A stretch of 40,598 bases of DNA from Bacteroidales bacterium UBA1797 (GTDB taxonomy: Bacteria; Bacteroidota; Bacteroidia; Bacteroidales; VadinHA17). The translations under genes and the position numbers were made by a program. The stretch's first letter is position 1; every line of letters begins with the position of its first letter. This document shows positions 1 to 8,983 of the stretch, one piece after another. The stretch is from NCBI GenBank assembly GCA_002319885.1, contig DCFT01000215.1, forward strand, positions 48,666-89,263. Direction: 5' to 3'. The notes beneath the pieces were generated by a model. That model was not told where the DNA came from. It worked only from the letters and a program-made list of their open reading frames with translations, and did not search any database.

Positions 1-136
1 ACAAAATTTTAATTTTATTTTCTCATGCTGAAGTCAATTACTATATTTGCGAAGTTCAAAAAAAATGAACCTGCATGTGCAATTTCTTGACCTTTTCGAT
101 GTTATCAGGGAGTATTTGTAAAAGAACTTTTCCGGA
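1..136. other. Intergenic edge upstream of the flippase gene
   Basis: No gene is supported here. An AT-rich leader holds TATATTTG at 42-49, which fits the Bacteroidota -7 motif TAnnTTTG. The matching -33 element is poor (TTTC at 19-22). It would be a possible promoter for the flippase gene at 137. The reverse-strand open frame across 34-234 has no recognisable protein features and overlaps the real gene, so it is not called. Confidence 0.3.
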
Positions 137-1495
137 TTGAGAAAAATAAAACTAATAGACAACATTTCCGGCTTACAGCTTTTCCAGGTGATGAAGCCGG
201 TTATCTTCCTTATTATAAGCATTATATTTACCAAGAATAAACTCTCTCATCTTAGCCGTGCAGATATCGGACAGTGGGAAATGTTCATGTTTATTTCGGG
301 TCTTATAACTTTTTTCTGGGTAACGGGAATTATACAGTCTCTGCTGCCTTTATATCACAGGAACAGAACCTACAGGAAATTAGGAGATAATGGTTCAACA
401 AAATCACCTGAAATATTTAATGCTTTCCTGTTACTCTGTATTTTCAGCCTTTTCTTTTTCGCACTCGGTCATTCGCTTAAGAACAATTTTTCTGTATTCC
501 ATTTTAAGGGTAACGTTCCATATATTAACCTTTTGTTGTGGTATATTCTCTTAAGCAGTCCAGTTTGCCTCATAGAATATATATATCTTCTGAATAACAG
601 GTCATACCGTATTTTCCAGTATGGCCTTTATACCTTCACGGCGCAGCTTATTTTTATTGTGACTCCCTTATTATTTGGTAAAGATATTATATGGTCAATC
701 TACGGGCTGCTTTTGATAACCGGTTTCAGATGGATATGGCTAATTATATTGTTACGACGATACACCGAAATGAAGATCTCTGTTGACTTCATGAAGGAGC
801 ATCTTTATCTTGGCATACCATTAATATTAACGACTCTAATCAGTGGTTCAGCACAATATACCGATGGCATAATTATTTCAGCGGTTTACAGGGATCCGGC
901 AAAATTCGCGTGGTTCCGGTATGGGGCGAAGGAATTTCCTCTTGTTGTAATGCTGGCAACCGGGCTGAGTCATGCAATGTTACCTGAATTTTCAACCAGA
1001 GGTAGAATGAAAGAATCGCTGGCAAAAATCAAAGTGAAGTCAAAACAGATCATGCATCTTCTTTTCCCTGCTACAATGGTTATGATGATTTTTGCACGAT
1101 GGATCTACCCCAGGATGTTCAATCCTGAATTTCAGAGAAGTGCCGATATCTTTCTGATCTATTCTCTTTTGATTATTCCGAGGCTTGTCTTTCCCCAGAC
1201 GATTATTGTAGGCAGGAAAAAAACCCGTGTTACTCTGATAGCTGCCGTTATTGCGCTGGTATTGAATATCACTCTCAGCCTTCTGATGATAAAATGGGGC
1301 TACAACCTTGTGGGTGTGGCTCTGTCGACCTTTATTGTTTTCACAATCGAAAAATTAATGCTTATCGGATACCTTTGGATCAAGATGGGTATTAAACCTG
1401 CTGAATATATTCCCGTCAGAGTTTATACACTCTATTGTGCCCTTGTCGGGGCTATTTTTATCCTTATAGATCACAGGATAATTGATATACATTAG
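137..1495 (+). CDS. Polysaccharide flippase-like multi-pass membrane protein (Wzx/MATE type)
   Basis: A 452-residue, very hydrophobic protein with about 12 predicted membrane segments spread over its whole length. It resembles the oligosaccharide flippases (PF01943/MVF-like) that move lipid-linked sugars across the inner membrane. Cues are the N-terminal FQVMKPVIFLIISIIFTK segment, a charged central cytoplasmic loop, and paired helices up to the C-terminus. The start used is a TTG at 137. The first ATG is at 191, but starting there would remove the conserved-looking ISGLQLFQ stretch, so TTG is more likely. It stands alone, with no glycosyltransferase beside it, so the substrate is unknown. 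The superfamily call is fairly safe; the substrate is not. Confidence 0.7.
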   Translation: MRKIKLIDNISGLQLFQVMKPVIFLIISIIFTKNKLSHLSRADIGQWEMFMFISGLITFFWVTGIIQSLLPLYHRNRTYRKLGDNGSTKSPEIFNAFLLLCIFSLFFFALGHSLKNNFSVFHFKGNVPYINLLLWYILLSSPVCLIEYIYLLNNRSYRIFQYGLYTFTAQLIFIVTPLLFGKDIIWSIYGLLLITGFRWIWLIILLRRYTEMKISVDFMKEHLYLGIPLILTTLISGSAQYTDGIIISAVYRDPAKFAWFRYGAKEFPLVVMLATGLSHAMLPEFSTRGRMKESLAKIKVKSKQIMHLLFPATMVMMIFARWIYPRMFNPEFQRSADIFLIYSLLIIPRLVFPQTIIVGRKKTRVTLIAAVIALVLNITLSLLMIKWGYNLVGVALSTFIVFTIEKLMLIGYLWIKMGIKPAEYIPVRVYTLYCALVGAIFILIDHRIIDIH

Positions 1496-1689
1496 CCAAG
1501 CGGGTTTTTTAACCCCTGGTCGCTTCACGTCCATCTCCCTGAAGGGGGACAAAATTGTGGACATAAGAATAATCGGACTTGTGTGCAGATGGTGGCAAGA
1601 AACTTAATCTTATAAAAATCTGTTTATATTTGCATTGAATCGGTCAGACTAAATGATGTCTGAAATGTCTGAGTTACATATACTTTTTT

Positions 1690-2904
1690 ATGAAGATAGT
1701 TGAGGTTATTACAAAACAGGATAAGAAGGATTTCATCGATTTTCCAAAAGCATTATATAAAGACGATCCCTTTTGGGTATGTCAGCTTGATTCCGGTATC
1801 GAATCTGTTTTTGACCCGGCAAAAAACCACACTTTCAGCCATGGAGAAGCTATCAGATGGATTCTTAAAGATAATAGTGATAATACAATAGGAAGAATAG
1901 CTGCTTTTATCGACAGGATAAGGTCAGCTGCGAACAGACAACCTACAGGTGGTATCGGGTTTTTTGAAGTTATTGAAAACAAGGAAGCTGCATTCAGATT
2001 ATTTAACACTGCGCGCGAATGGCATGCGTCACGCAGGATGGCTGCCATGGATGGTCCGATTAATTTTGGTGAAAATGATAACAACTGGGGACTGTTGGTT
2101 GATGGATTCATACAACAGGGATTCGGAATGCCCTATAATAAGAAATATTACAGATCTTATTTTGAAGAGTATGGTTTCAGAAATTATTTTGAGCAGTACT
2201 CATATCACAGGGACGTAAGGGATGAGAATAACAAAATAGTGGAGTTCCCTGAACGCTTTATGAAAATTGCAAAATGGCTCTCAAAAAGACCAGGTTATTC
2301 CTTTAGTCATTTTGAATTCAGAAACAAGGAGAAGTATGTGAAGGATATTACCGAGATATACAACTCAACATGGTCGGTTTTTAAAGAAGATTTCACTCCT
2401 CTTGACCCTGCATTTCTTGAAGAATCTCTTGAAAAGGCAAAAGTAATAATCGATGAAAAACTTATCTGGTTTGCTTATTTCGATGAAAAACCGATAGCCT
2501 TTTTTGTTCTTTTTCCTGATTTGAATCAGATACTTAAGCATTTTAACGGGAAACTGAACCTCTGGAATCTGATACGTTTCTTCTGTTTTAAATTTACTCA
2601 TGAAATGACCAGAATGAGAGCAGTAGTTGGAGGCGTTCGTCCAGACCATCAGAACAATGGTGTGGAATCAGCCATTTTTTACCATCTGTATGAAGTATTT
2701 AAGAAGAAACCCTGGTTTACCGAACTGGAACTCTCATGGGTTGGCGACTTCAATTCAAAGATGATGGCAATTTATGAAGCGCTGGGCGCGAAGAAAGCAA
2801 AAATGCATATTACCTACCGGTATTTTATTAATTCCGATCTTCCATTCTTAAGATATAAAGATGAAATGTCTGATAAACAACTGATTAAAAGTGAACTATC
2901 ATGA
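1690..2904 (+). CDS. GNAT-like N-acetyltransferase family protein of about 400 residues (YghO-like)
   Basis: A 404-residue soluble protein. The N-terminal part (about 1-110) contains the block DDPFWVCQL and a GRIAAFIDR strand typical of a GNAT core. The C-terminal part (about 250-380) is a second GNAT-like fold, with VVGGVRPDHQNNGVESAIF resembling an acetyl-CoA-binding loop followed by an ELSWVGDFNSKMMAIYEALGAK motif. Proteins of this architecture are common in Bacteroidota and usually carry only the general acetyltransferase name; the acceptor is unknown. TATATTTG at 1625-1632 is a possible -7 element with a weak -33. It is followed by rpmE2, which has its own promoter, so the two are probably separate units. 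Confidence 0.65.
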   Translation: MKIVEVITKQDKKDFIDFPKALYKDDPFWVCQLDSGIESVFDPAKNHTFSHGEAIRWILKDNSDNTIGRIAAFIDRIRSAANRQPTGGIGFFEVIENKEAAFRLFNTAREWHASRRMAAMDGPINFGENDNNWGLLVDGFIQQGFGMPYNKKYYRSYFEEYGFRNYFEQYSYHRDVRDENNKIVEFPERFMKIAKWLSKRPGYSFSHFEFRNKEKYVKDITEIYNSTWSVFKEDFTPLDPAFLEESLEKAKVIIDEKLIWFAYFDEKPIAFFVLFPDLNQILKHFNGKLNLWNLIRFFCFKFTHEMTRMRAVVGGVRPDHQNNGVESAIFYHLYEVFKKKPWFTELELSWVGDFNSKMMAIYEALGAKKAKMHITYRYFINSDLPFLRYKDEMSDKQLIKSELS

Positions 2905-2929
2905 TATGATCAATAATTTCACAATTACT

Positions 2930-2960
2930 TTTGCATTTTAAAGAATGTTAATTAATTTTG
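2930..2960 (+). promoter_or_regulatory. Bacteroidota-type promoter for rpmE2
   Basis: TTTG at 2930-2933, a 19-nt spacer, then TAATTTTG at 2953-2960. This matches the known Bacteroidota consensus (-33 TTTG, -7 TAnnTTTG, spacer 19-21). Transcription would begin near 2967, leaving a leader of about 50 nt before the L31 start at 3018. Confidence 0.5.
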
Positions 2961-3017
2961 CAAGCCCTAATCAGGGGAAATTTGTACAGGATTAACGAGG
3001 ATAAAAAATATTAAGCA

Positions 3018-3281
3018 ATGAAAAATGGTATTCATCCAAGCAATTACAGGTTTGTAGTTTTTCAGGATATGTCAAACGGGACTTCTTTTCTGAGTAAATC
3101 AACCGCCCCTTCCAGAGAAAACATTAAATGGGAAGATGGAAATGAATATCCTCTTATTAAGCTTGAGATCTCAAATACGTCCCATCCTTTCTATACAGGC
3201 AAAATGAAACTTGTTGATACTGCCGGAAGGGTAGATAAATATATGAACCGTTATAAAGATCATATCGGGAAAAAGAAATAA
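3018..3281 (+). CDS. rpmE2: 50S ribosomal protein L31, type B
   Basis: An 87-residue protein with the type B L31 signature: MKNGIHPSNYRFVVFQD at the N-terminus, the SRENIKWEDGNEYPLIKLEIS block, and SHPFYTGKMKLVDTAGRVDKY near the end. The cysteine pairs of zinc-binding L31 are absent, so this is the zinc-independent form found as the standard copy in Bacteroidota. It binds the large subunit near the central protuberance, where it helps bridge the subunits. It is a single-gene unit with its own promoter and a strong terminator 20 nt past the stop. Confidence 0.95.
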   Translation: MKNGIHPSNYRFVVFQDMSNGTSFLSKSTAPSRENIKWEDGNEYPLIKLEISNTSHPFYTGKMKLVDTAGRVDKYMNRYKDHIGKKK

Positions 3282-3302
3282 TAATTATTTACTGCATTGG
3301 AG

Positions 3303-3335
3303 TAGGGACATGCCAGGGTATGTCCCTATTTTTTT
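3303..3335 (+). terminator. Rho-independent terminator after rpmE2
   Basis: A perfect 9-bp stem, TAGGGACAT (3303-3311) with ATGTCCCTA (3320-3328), an 8-nt loop, and seven T residues at 3329-3335. This is the clearest intrinsic terminator in the window and it isolates rpmE2 from lon. Confidence 0.88.
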
Positions 3336-3402
3336 GTTCTGGTTAATACTGTGGCACAATCATTGCAATATTCAATTTCACAACATTTTTAAAAATAATA
3401 TG

Positions 3403-3410
3403 TAATTTTG
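3403..3410 (+). promoter_or_regulatory. Possible -7 element of the lon promoter
   Basis: TAATTTTG fits the Bacteroidota -7 consensus, but no TTTG lies at the right distance upstream. If used, it would give lon a leader of about 140 nt. The rest of 3336-3556 shows no gene. Confidence 0.3.
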
Positions 3411-3556
3411 ACACTACCGTGGAGTATATATGATAAAAGTAAAAGCAAAACAAGAAGCCTGCAGCTTTAATCTGCATCTCTTTGTGAAGCAGAGATTGAG
3501 AAGGGTGATGAGTGCAAAAAGATTTGAAAAAGCAAAAAACAGGAGTACACTATAAG

Positions 3557-6019
3557 ATGGAAAAAAAATTCAGGAAACCAGTCAGCGAGATATTACTTCC
3601 GGATATTATTGATGGTGACGGAGATATTGTACCTATTATTGCAGACGGGGATGATGGTGAACTTGAGGATGTAGAAGTTCCGGAAACTATTCCCATCCTT
3701 TCGCTTATGAATACAGTACTTTTCCCGGGCGTGGTTCTTCCAATTTCGATAGGTCGTCCCAAATCGATCCAGTTAATAAAAGATGCCTACCGTAACAACA
3801 AGATTGTAGGTACAGTCGCACAAAAAAATCCGGATATTGAAAATCCCGAATTTCAGGACCTCCACTCAATAGGCACTATTGGCCAGATAGTTAAGCTCCT
3901 TGAAATGCCCGATGGATCTACTACGGCTATTATTCAGGGCCGGAAAAGAATGGTTTTACAGGAACTCGTTTCGAATGATCCTTATTTCGTTGCTAAAGTC
4001 AAGACTATCCCGGAAATGAAACCGGATATACTTAGCAAAGACTTTGATGCTATTGTTGGCTCACTTAAAGATCTGTCTCTCAAGATCATTAAGATCAATC
4101 CGAATATAAGTCCCGAAGCTTCCTTTGCTATCAAGAATATTGAGAATAATACTTATCTCATTAATTTTATATGCTCCAATACTGATATAAAGATTCAGGA
4201 TAAACAAAAACTACTGGAAATAAATAGTTTGCGCGACAGAGGCTTTATGCTTCTCGAGTTTCTGGTACAGGAAATCCAGGTGCTTGAGCTAAAAAATGAA
4301 CTTCAGTCAAAAGTCAAAAGTGACCTTGATCAGCAACAGAGAGAATTTTTGCTTCATCAGCAGATGAAGACAATACAGAATGAATTAGGAGGAAACCCGG
4401 TTGAAAAGGAGATTGAAGAATACAGTAAGAAAGCCGAGAGCAAGAAGTGGAACGCTGAAGTAAAGAAGGTCTTCGATAAAGAACTCGATAAACTGCATCG
4501 TCTGAATCCTGCAGCAGCTGAATATTCTGTGCAGGTAAACTATATTCAGACACTTCTTGATCTGCCCTGGGAGTTTTATACCAGGGATAATCTCGATCTA
4601 AATAACGCCAGAAATGTTCTGGATTCGGATCATTTTGGACTTGAAGAGGTTAAGGAAAGAATTCTTGAACATCTTGCAGTACTTAAGCTTAAAGGTGATT
4701 TGAAATCCCCTATTCTTTGTCTTTATGGCCCTCCCGGAGTGGGAAAAACTTCTCTTGGCAGGTCTGTCGCCAAAGCACTTGACAGAAAGTATGTCAGAAT
4801 GTCACTTGGTGGTTTGCATGATGAAGCTGAGATAAGAGGCCATAGAAAAACTTATATCGGAGCAATGCCGGGTAGAATAATACAAAATATAAAAAGAGCT
4901 GGCTCTTCAAACCCTGTATTTATTCTTGATGAGATTGACAAAGTCGGACAGGATTTCAGGGGCGATCCATCATCTGCCCTTCTGGAAGTACTCGATCCGG
5001 AACAAAACAGTACCTTCTTTGACAATTTTCTTGAGATGGAATATGATCTGTCGAAAGTGTTATTTATTGCTACCGCTAATAATCTTGCTACAATCAGTCC
5101 TGCCCTGAGAGACAGGATGGAACTTATTGAAATAACCGGATACCTAGTTGAAGAGAAACTGGAAATTGCAAAAGCACATCTTTTCCCTAAACAGCTTGAA
5201 AACCATGGTGTAAGGCCCGATCAGATAACTATCGGGAAAGAGGTTATGGAGGCTGTTATTGAAAAATATACAAGAGAATCGGGTGTTCGTGAACTCGATA
5301 AAAGGCTCGCCAAGATCGTAAGGGTAATTGCAAAGAATATAGCATCGGATACAAAATACAACACTAATGTTTCACTAACTGCGCTTACCGAAATGCTGGG
5401 TCCCCCAAAATATACACGTGATCTCTATGCCGGAAATGAACAGGCAGGAGTAGTTACTGGACTTGCATGGACTGCCGCAGGCGGGGAGATATTATTTGTT
5501 GAGACCAGTTTGAGTAAAGGAGCCGGAAAGCTTACACTTACCGGTAATCTAGGTGAAGTAATGAAGGAATCGGCGATTATTGCATTGGAGTATCTGAAAT
5601 CAAATGCAGAGCTTCTCGATCTTCCTGATAATTTCTCTGAAAAATGGAATATTCATATCCATGTGCCGGAGGGAGCTATTCCAAAAGACGGACCTTCAGC
5701 AGGTATTACCATGGCCACTTCAATTGCTTCTGCATTCACCCAGAGAAAAGTTAAAAAGTACATGGCTATGACCGGAGAAATAACATTGAGAGGGAAAGTC
5801 CTTCCGGTGGGTGGAATTAAAGAAAAGATACTTGCTGCAAAACGAGCCAGTATAAAGGAGATTATTGTTTCGGAAGAAAACAGAAAAGATGTTGAAAACA
5901 TTAAGGAAATATATATCAGGGGATTAAAATTCCATTATGTACAGACAATAATGGGTGTACTTGAACTTGCCTTACTTAAGCAAAAGGTGAAAAACCCAAA
6001 AAATATCTCATTTGAATGA
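3557..6019 (+). CDS. lon: ATP-dependent protease Lon
   Basis: This cytoplasmic AAA+ serine protease degrades misfolded and regulatory proteins. Numbering from the ATG at 3557 (820 residues): an acidic N-terminal stretch, the Lon substrate-binding domain (about 45-240), a coiled-coil linker, Walker A GPPGVGKT at 391-398, Walker B with FILDEIDKV, and the protease domain with the catalytic Ser in PKDGPSAG (S714) and Lys in GGIKEK (K757). A GTG at 3512 would add 15 residues with a possible AAGGG site. I prefer 3557 because AGGAG lies 11 nt upstream and the KKFRK... start resembles relatives. Its stop overlaps the coaD start (ATGA), so the two are translationally coupled. Confidence 0.96.
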   Translation: MEKKFRKPVSEILLPDIIDGDGDIVPIIADGDDGELEDVEVPETIPILSLMNTVLFPGVVLPISIGRPKSIQLIKDAYRNNKIVGTVAQKNPDIENPEFQDLHSIGTIGQIVKLLEMPDGSTTAIIQGRKRMVLQELVSNDPYFVAKVKTIPEMKPDILSKDFDAIVGSLKDLSLKIIKINPNISPEASFAIKNIENNTYLINFICSNTDIKIQDKQKLLEINSLRDRGFMLLEFLVQEIQVLELKNELQSKVKSDLDQQQREFLLHQQMKTIQNELGGNPVEKEIEEYSKKAESKKWNAEVKKVFDKELDKLHRLNPAAAEYSVQVNYIQTLLDLPWEFYTRDNLDLNNARNVLDSDHFGLEEVKERILEHLAVLKLKGDLKSPILCLYGPPGVGKTSLGRSVAKALDRKYVRMSLGGLHDEAEIRGHRKTYIGAMPGRIIQNIKRAGSSNPVFILDEIDKVGQDFRGDPSSALLEVLDPEQNSTFFDNFLEMEYDLSKVLFIATANNLATISPALRDRMELIEITGYLVEEKLEIAKAHLFPKQLENHGVRPDQITIGKEVMEAVIEKYTRESGVRELDKRLAKIVRVIAKNIASDTKYNTNVSLTALTEMLGPPKYTRDLYAGNEQAGVVTGLAWTAAGGEILFVETSLSKGAGKLTLTGNLGEVMKESAIIALEYLKSNAELLDLPDNFSEKWNIHIHVPEGAIPKDGPSAGITMATSIASAFTQRKVKKYMAMTGEITLRGKVLPVGGIKEKILAAKRASIKEIIVSEENRKDVENIKEIYIRGLKFHYVQTIMGVLELALLKQKVKNPKNISFE

Positions 6020-6501
6020 AGAAAAAAGCAGTTTTCCCCGGGTCATTCGATCCTTTCACAATCGGACATGAAGCAATAATACGGCGTGCCTTAAGCATGT
6101 TTGATGAGATCATAGTAGCCGTGGGTGCAAATGCCCTGAAAAAGAACTACTACTCTCTTGAGACAAGGAAAGAGATGATCAGGAAAGTCTTCAGGGATGA
6201 ACCAAGAGTAAGAGTTGATCATTATGGAGGACTCACGGTTGATTTCTGTAAAAGAAACGGAGCAGATTACTTGCTTCGAGGTTTAAGAACAGCTGCAGAT
6301 TTTGAATTTGAGAGGGCAATTGGTCAGGTTAATAAATCATTAGCACCCGGGATAGAGACAGTTTTCCTCCTTACTGTTCCTGAGCATTCATTCATTAATT
6401 CCACTATAGTCAGAGACATAATAAGAAGCGGCGGAGATGCTTCAAAATTTGTTCCTGCGGCAATCAACTTAAGGGATTACAAGGGCACTGATGAGCAATA
6501 A
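6016..6501 (+). CDS. coaD: Phosphopantetheine adenylyltransferase
   Basis: The enzyme transfers AMP from ATP to 4'-phosphopantetheine, giving dephospho-CoA in the fourth step of CoA synthesis. It has 161 residues, the normal length. Visible motifs are the nucleotidyltransferase signature PGSFDPFTIGH at the N-terminus, LLRGLRTAADFEFE in the middle, and the STIVRDIIRSGGD motif near the C-terminus. It overlaps the end of lon by 4 nt (ATGA) and must be cotranscribed with it. The convergent NUDIX gene ends 5 nt beyond, with no obvious terminator between them. Confidence 0.96.
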   Translation: MKKKAVFPGSFDPFTIGHEAIIRRALSMFDEIIVAVGANALKKNYYSLETRKEMIRKVFRDEPRVRVDHYGGLTVDFCKRNGADYLLRGLRTAADFEFERAIGQVNKSLAPGIETVFLLTVPEHSFINSTIVRDIIRSGGDASKFVPAAINLRDYKGTDEQ

Positions 6502-6505
6502 GTCA

Positions 6506-7114
6506 TCATCTCAGTATTGAACAGTTGATAAGATCCATTAATGATAACCATGCACTGCTTTTAATGGAATTCAGCTCATCGGGGAAAAGCCACTCTACTT
6601 TTGTTATCCCTTCCGATGCCTCGGGCTTGATTATCATTTCACCACTATAATTCATGAGAAACCAGCTGGTCTTTTTCAGGTATGAAATACCTTCCCAGCT
6701 ATATGTATGATAACTCGGAGCAATTGGCTTAACTATTGAATGCCCTTTGATTCCGCATTCTTCCGATACTTCTCTTAAAGCACATGCTTCAGGTTCTTCT
6801 CCCTCTTCAATATGCCCTTTTGGCAAGTCGAGTTTCCCCTTCTTTTCTATAAAAAGATATCTGCCTGAAGTATGCTTAACCAATCCACCTGCAGCTCCCA
6901 CTTCTGTAAAGTAAATCCGGAAGATCTTCCAGAGATGTTTGATGTTGCTGCCGTAAACATTGATAGCGGGAATACTTTTATCTGACTGAAAATCAGCGAT
7001 TAATTTATAAAGCTCTCTGGTATCATTGAATTTATGGAATAAGGCGTACTTTTGTACCCTGTCGGGTTCAGGACTTAACATTATAAATCTGTTCTCGAAA
7101 TGAACTTTATACAT
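6506..7114 (-). CDS. NUDIX hydrolase with an N-terminal extension
   Basis: A 202-residue protein. A complete Nudix box (G-x5-E-x7-REVSEECGI, residues 100-122) coordinates the magnesium needed to hydrolyse a nucleoside diphosphate linked to another group. The PKGHIEEGEE context and the following PIAPSYHTY fit the diadenosine/ADP-ribose-like branch, but the substrate cannot be told from sequence. The first 75 residues precede the Nudix fold and seem to be a small lineage-specific domain. The start at 7114 lies next to the oppositely oriented pyrE start, so the two promoters must overlap coding sequence. Confidence 0.85.
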   Translation of the reverse strand: MYKVHFENRFIMLSPEPDRVQKYALFHKFNDTRELYKLIADFQSDKSIPAINVYGSNIKHLWKIFRIYFTEVGAAGGLVKHTSGRYLFIEKKGKLDLPKGHIEEGEEPEACALREVSEECGIKGHSIVKPIAPSYHTYSWEGISYLKKTSWFLMNYSGEMIIKPEASEGITKVEWLFPDELNSIKSSAWLSLMDLINCSILR

Positions 7115-7120
7115 GCTCCA

Positions 7121-7759
7121 ATGATAAATTTTGAAAAAAAAACGGCAGAATATCTTTTACAAATTAAAGCAATTAAATTGCAACCATCAAATCCTTTTAC
7201 ATGGGCTTCAGGCTGGAAATCGCCTATATATTGTGATAACCGAAAGACTCTTTCATATCCGGAGATTCGTTCTTTTATTTGCGATTCCTTTGCTGAACTA
7301 ATAAAGGATCTTTATCCGCAAACAGAGGTGATAGCAGGTGTTGCCACAGGTGCTATTGCACATGGAGCTTTGGTATCGGACAAGCTCGGATTACCATTTA
7401 TCTATGTCAGATCGGGTGCAAAGGAACATGGATTGGGAAACCAGATTGAGGGTTATTTCGAACCGAAACAAAAGGTAGTGGTTATTGAGGATCTGATATC
7501 TACGGGTGGCAGTAGCCTGAACGCCGTGAACGCTCTTAGAGAATCAGGTTGTGAGGTCCTGGGTATGGTTGCGATATTTACATATGAATTTAAAAAAGCC
7601 ACTGATGCTTTTGCCTCTCAAAATTGCAGGCTGAATACATTAAGCAACTATTCCGTACTTGTAGAAACAGCTCTGAAAACAGGCTATATAGGTCAGACAG
7701 AAGTTGATACCTTGAAAAGCTGGAGAATGGATCCGGCAGCCTGGGGGGGGACTCTCTAA
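7121..7759 (+). CDS. pyrE: Orotate phosphoribosyltransferase
   Basis: Makes OMP from orotate and PRPP, the fifth step of pyrimidine synthesis. Family cues are NPFTWASGWKSPIYCDNRKTLSYP near the N-terminus (positions about 20-45), a catalytic loop with KEHGLGNQIEG, and the PRPP-binding motif VVVIEDLISTGGSS. I place the start at the ATG at 7121 (212 residues). An ATG at 7100 would add seven residues but would run into the divergent NUDIX start, and relatives begin close to MINFEKK. A run of eight G residues (7743-7750) lies in the last codons; a slip there would alter only the final few residues. Confidence 0.94.
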   Translation: MINFEKKTAEYLLQIKAIKLQPSNPFTWASGWKSPIYCDNRKTLSYPEIRSFICDSFAELIKDLYPQTEVIAGVATGAIAHGALVSDKLGLPFIYVRSGAKEHGLGNQIEGYFEPKQKVVVIEDLISTGGSSLNAVNALRESGCEVLGMVAIFTYEFKKATDAFASQNCRLNTLSNYSVLVETALKTGYIGQTEVDTLKSWRMDPAAWGGTL

Positions 7760-7821
7760 CCCCACACAGGGGATGGGGCTAAAACCAGCTGAATAACAAT
7801 AAAAACAGAACTTTCTAAATT

Positions 7822-8253
7822 ATGACCGATCTATCATATTTTGAAAGCAGGTCAGGGAAACTTACCTGCAATTCCAGGGAGTTTTTTGATTTTGTGACAG
7901 ATATAAGAAATTTCGAACGATTTATACCTGAGAGGACAATTAATGCCTGGTATGCTGAAAAAGAGTCATGCAGATTCAAGGTGTCGATGCTTGGGGAAGT
8001 CAATGTAAGACTGATTGAAAAGGAAAAATACAACAAAGTTGTTTATAGTGGAGATGCTCTCAGGAAAAATGACTTTTTGCTTACCATAAATATTTCTGAT
8101 AATGATGAAAGGCCTGCAGATGTGCAGCTGATGCTGAGTGCGGACCTCAATCCAATGATGAAGATGATTGCCTCAAAACCTATTGAACAATTCCTGGAGA
8201 TCCTTATTAAAGAAATGGAAACCTTTTGTGGCTGGAAAGAGATCAGAGAATAA
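7822..8253 (+). CDS. SRPBCC (START-like) superfamily protein
   Basis: A 143-residue protein with the alternating pattern of a helix-grip fold: an N-terminal ESRSGKLTCNSREFFDFVTDIRNFERFIPE segment typical of coenzyme Q-binding/polyketide cyclase-like proteins, central strands, and a long C-terminal amphipathic helix. Such proteins bind a hydrophobic ligand in a deep cavity; the ligand here is unknown. Its place between pyrE and birA is a common arrangement in Bacteroidota. It converges on birA and their 3' ends overlap by 11 nt. Confidence 0.75.
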   Translation: MTDLSYFESRSGKLTCNSREFFDFVTDIRNFERFIPERTINAWYAEKESCRFKVSMLGEVNVRLIEKEKYNKVVYSGDALRKNDFLLTINISDNDERPADVQLMLSADLNPMMKMIASKPIEQFLEILIKEMETFCGWKEIRE

Positions 8254-8983
8254 ATTCTATCTCCTTGAAGGAATACTCATTTATTTCTCCGCCGGATTTC
8301 TCAATAATTATTCGTCCAAATTCACCGGTGTTCAAAATCTTCCCTGTGAAAATTTCTTTACTATCTCTGAATTGACACCATTTATTCAGGCGAAAAAGTT
8401 TTAAGACATACTCCTGCTTTATTTGTCCTGAATTTCCCGCTATTAATTGTTTGTATCTCTTGTCGAGATCGGTCGACAGCTGATTAAGACAGGAAAGCAG
8501 ATCATAACTCTTTCCTGTCAGCATACTTAAAGAAACAGGATTGGGTGCATTGCTGAGGAACTTCTCCTGATTAATGTTCAGACCTATTCCTGCAATTGTA
8601 GAATCAATCTTACTGCCTGAAACGGAGCTTTCAATCAGGATACCTGCTATTTTGTCATTGTTTACATAAATGTCATTAGGCCATTTTATTGAACAATCGG
8701 GGATATATCTGATTAAAAAATCACAAATACCGAGTGATATTGCCATCGAAATCTGAAACTGATCTTCCGGATTTAAAAATGAAGGAAATAGTATGATGCT
8801 GATTAATAGGTTTTTACCGTCTTCGCTTTCCCAAATATTATTGTAATAGCCTCTTCCTGCCGATTGGTAATTAGTATATATTATTGAGCCTTCCTGCAGT
8901 CTGTTTTTTTTTAAAAGAGTAGCTGTATGTGTATTTGTTGATGGCAGGTTTTTAAAAAATAATAAATTTGAACCTATTATCAT
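8243..8983 (-). CDS. birA: Biotin-[acetyl-CoA carboxylase] ligase
   Basis: Activates biotin with ATP to biotinyl-AMP and attaches it to the biotin carrier protein of acyl-CoA carboxylases. It has 246 residues and no N-terminal DNA-binding domain, so it is the short monofunctional type and cannot act as a biotin repressor. Visible motifs are the biotinyl-AMP loop SAGRGYYNNIW (GRGxxxR-like, with N in place of the usual R), KWPNDIYVNNDKIAGILIE, and a short C-terminal SH3-like domain. It is divergent from rsfS across a 155-bp gap with no clear promoter for either. Confidence 0.92.
   Translation of the reverse strand: MIIGSNLLFFKNLPSTNTHTATLLKKNRLQEGSIIYTNYQSAGRGYYNNIWESEDGKNLLISIILFPSFLNPEDQFQISMAISLGICDFLIRYIPDCSIKWPNDIYVNNDKIAGILIESSVSGSKIDSTIAGIGLNINQEKFLSNAPNPVSLSMLTGKSYDLLSCLNQLSTDLDKRYKQLIAGNSGQIKQEYVLKLFRLNKWCQFRDSKEIFTGKILNTGEFGRIIIEKSGGEINEYSFKEIEFIL

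Noticed and set aside
34..234. 66-residue reverse frame at the window start
   Set aside because: It is low in complexity, covers the start of the flippase gene on the other strand and has no domain.
1498..1525. Hairpin AAGCG...CGCTT after the flippase gene as a terminator
   Set aside because: The arms pair for only 5 bp, with a second small stem inside, and no T run follows. It may be a weak structure but I do not call it.
7752..7785. CCCC/GGGG pairing after pyrE as a terminator
   Set aside because: The possible stem is short with several alternative pairings and there is no T run.
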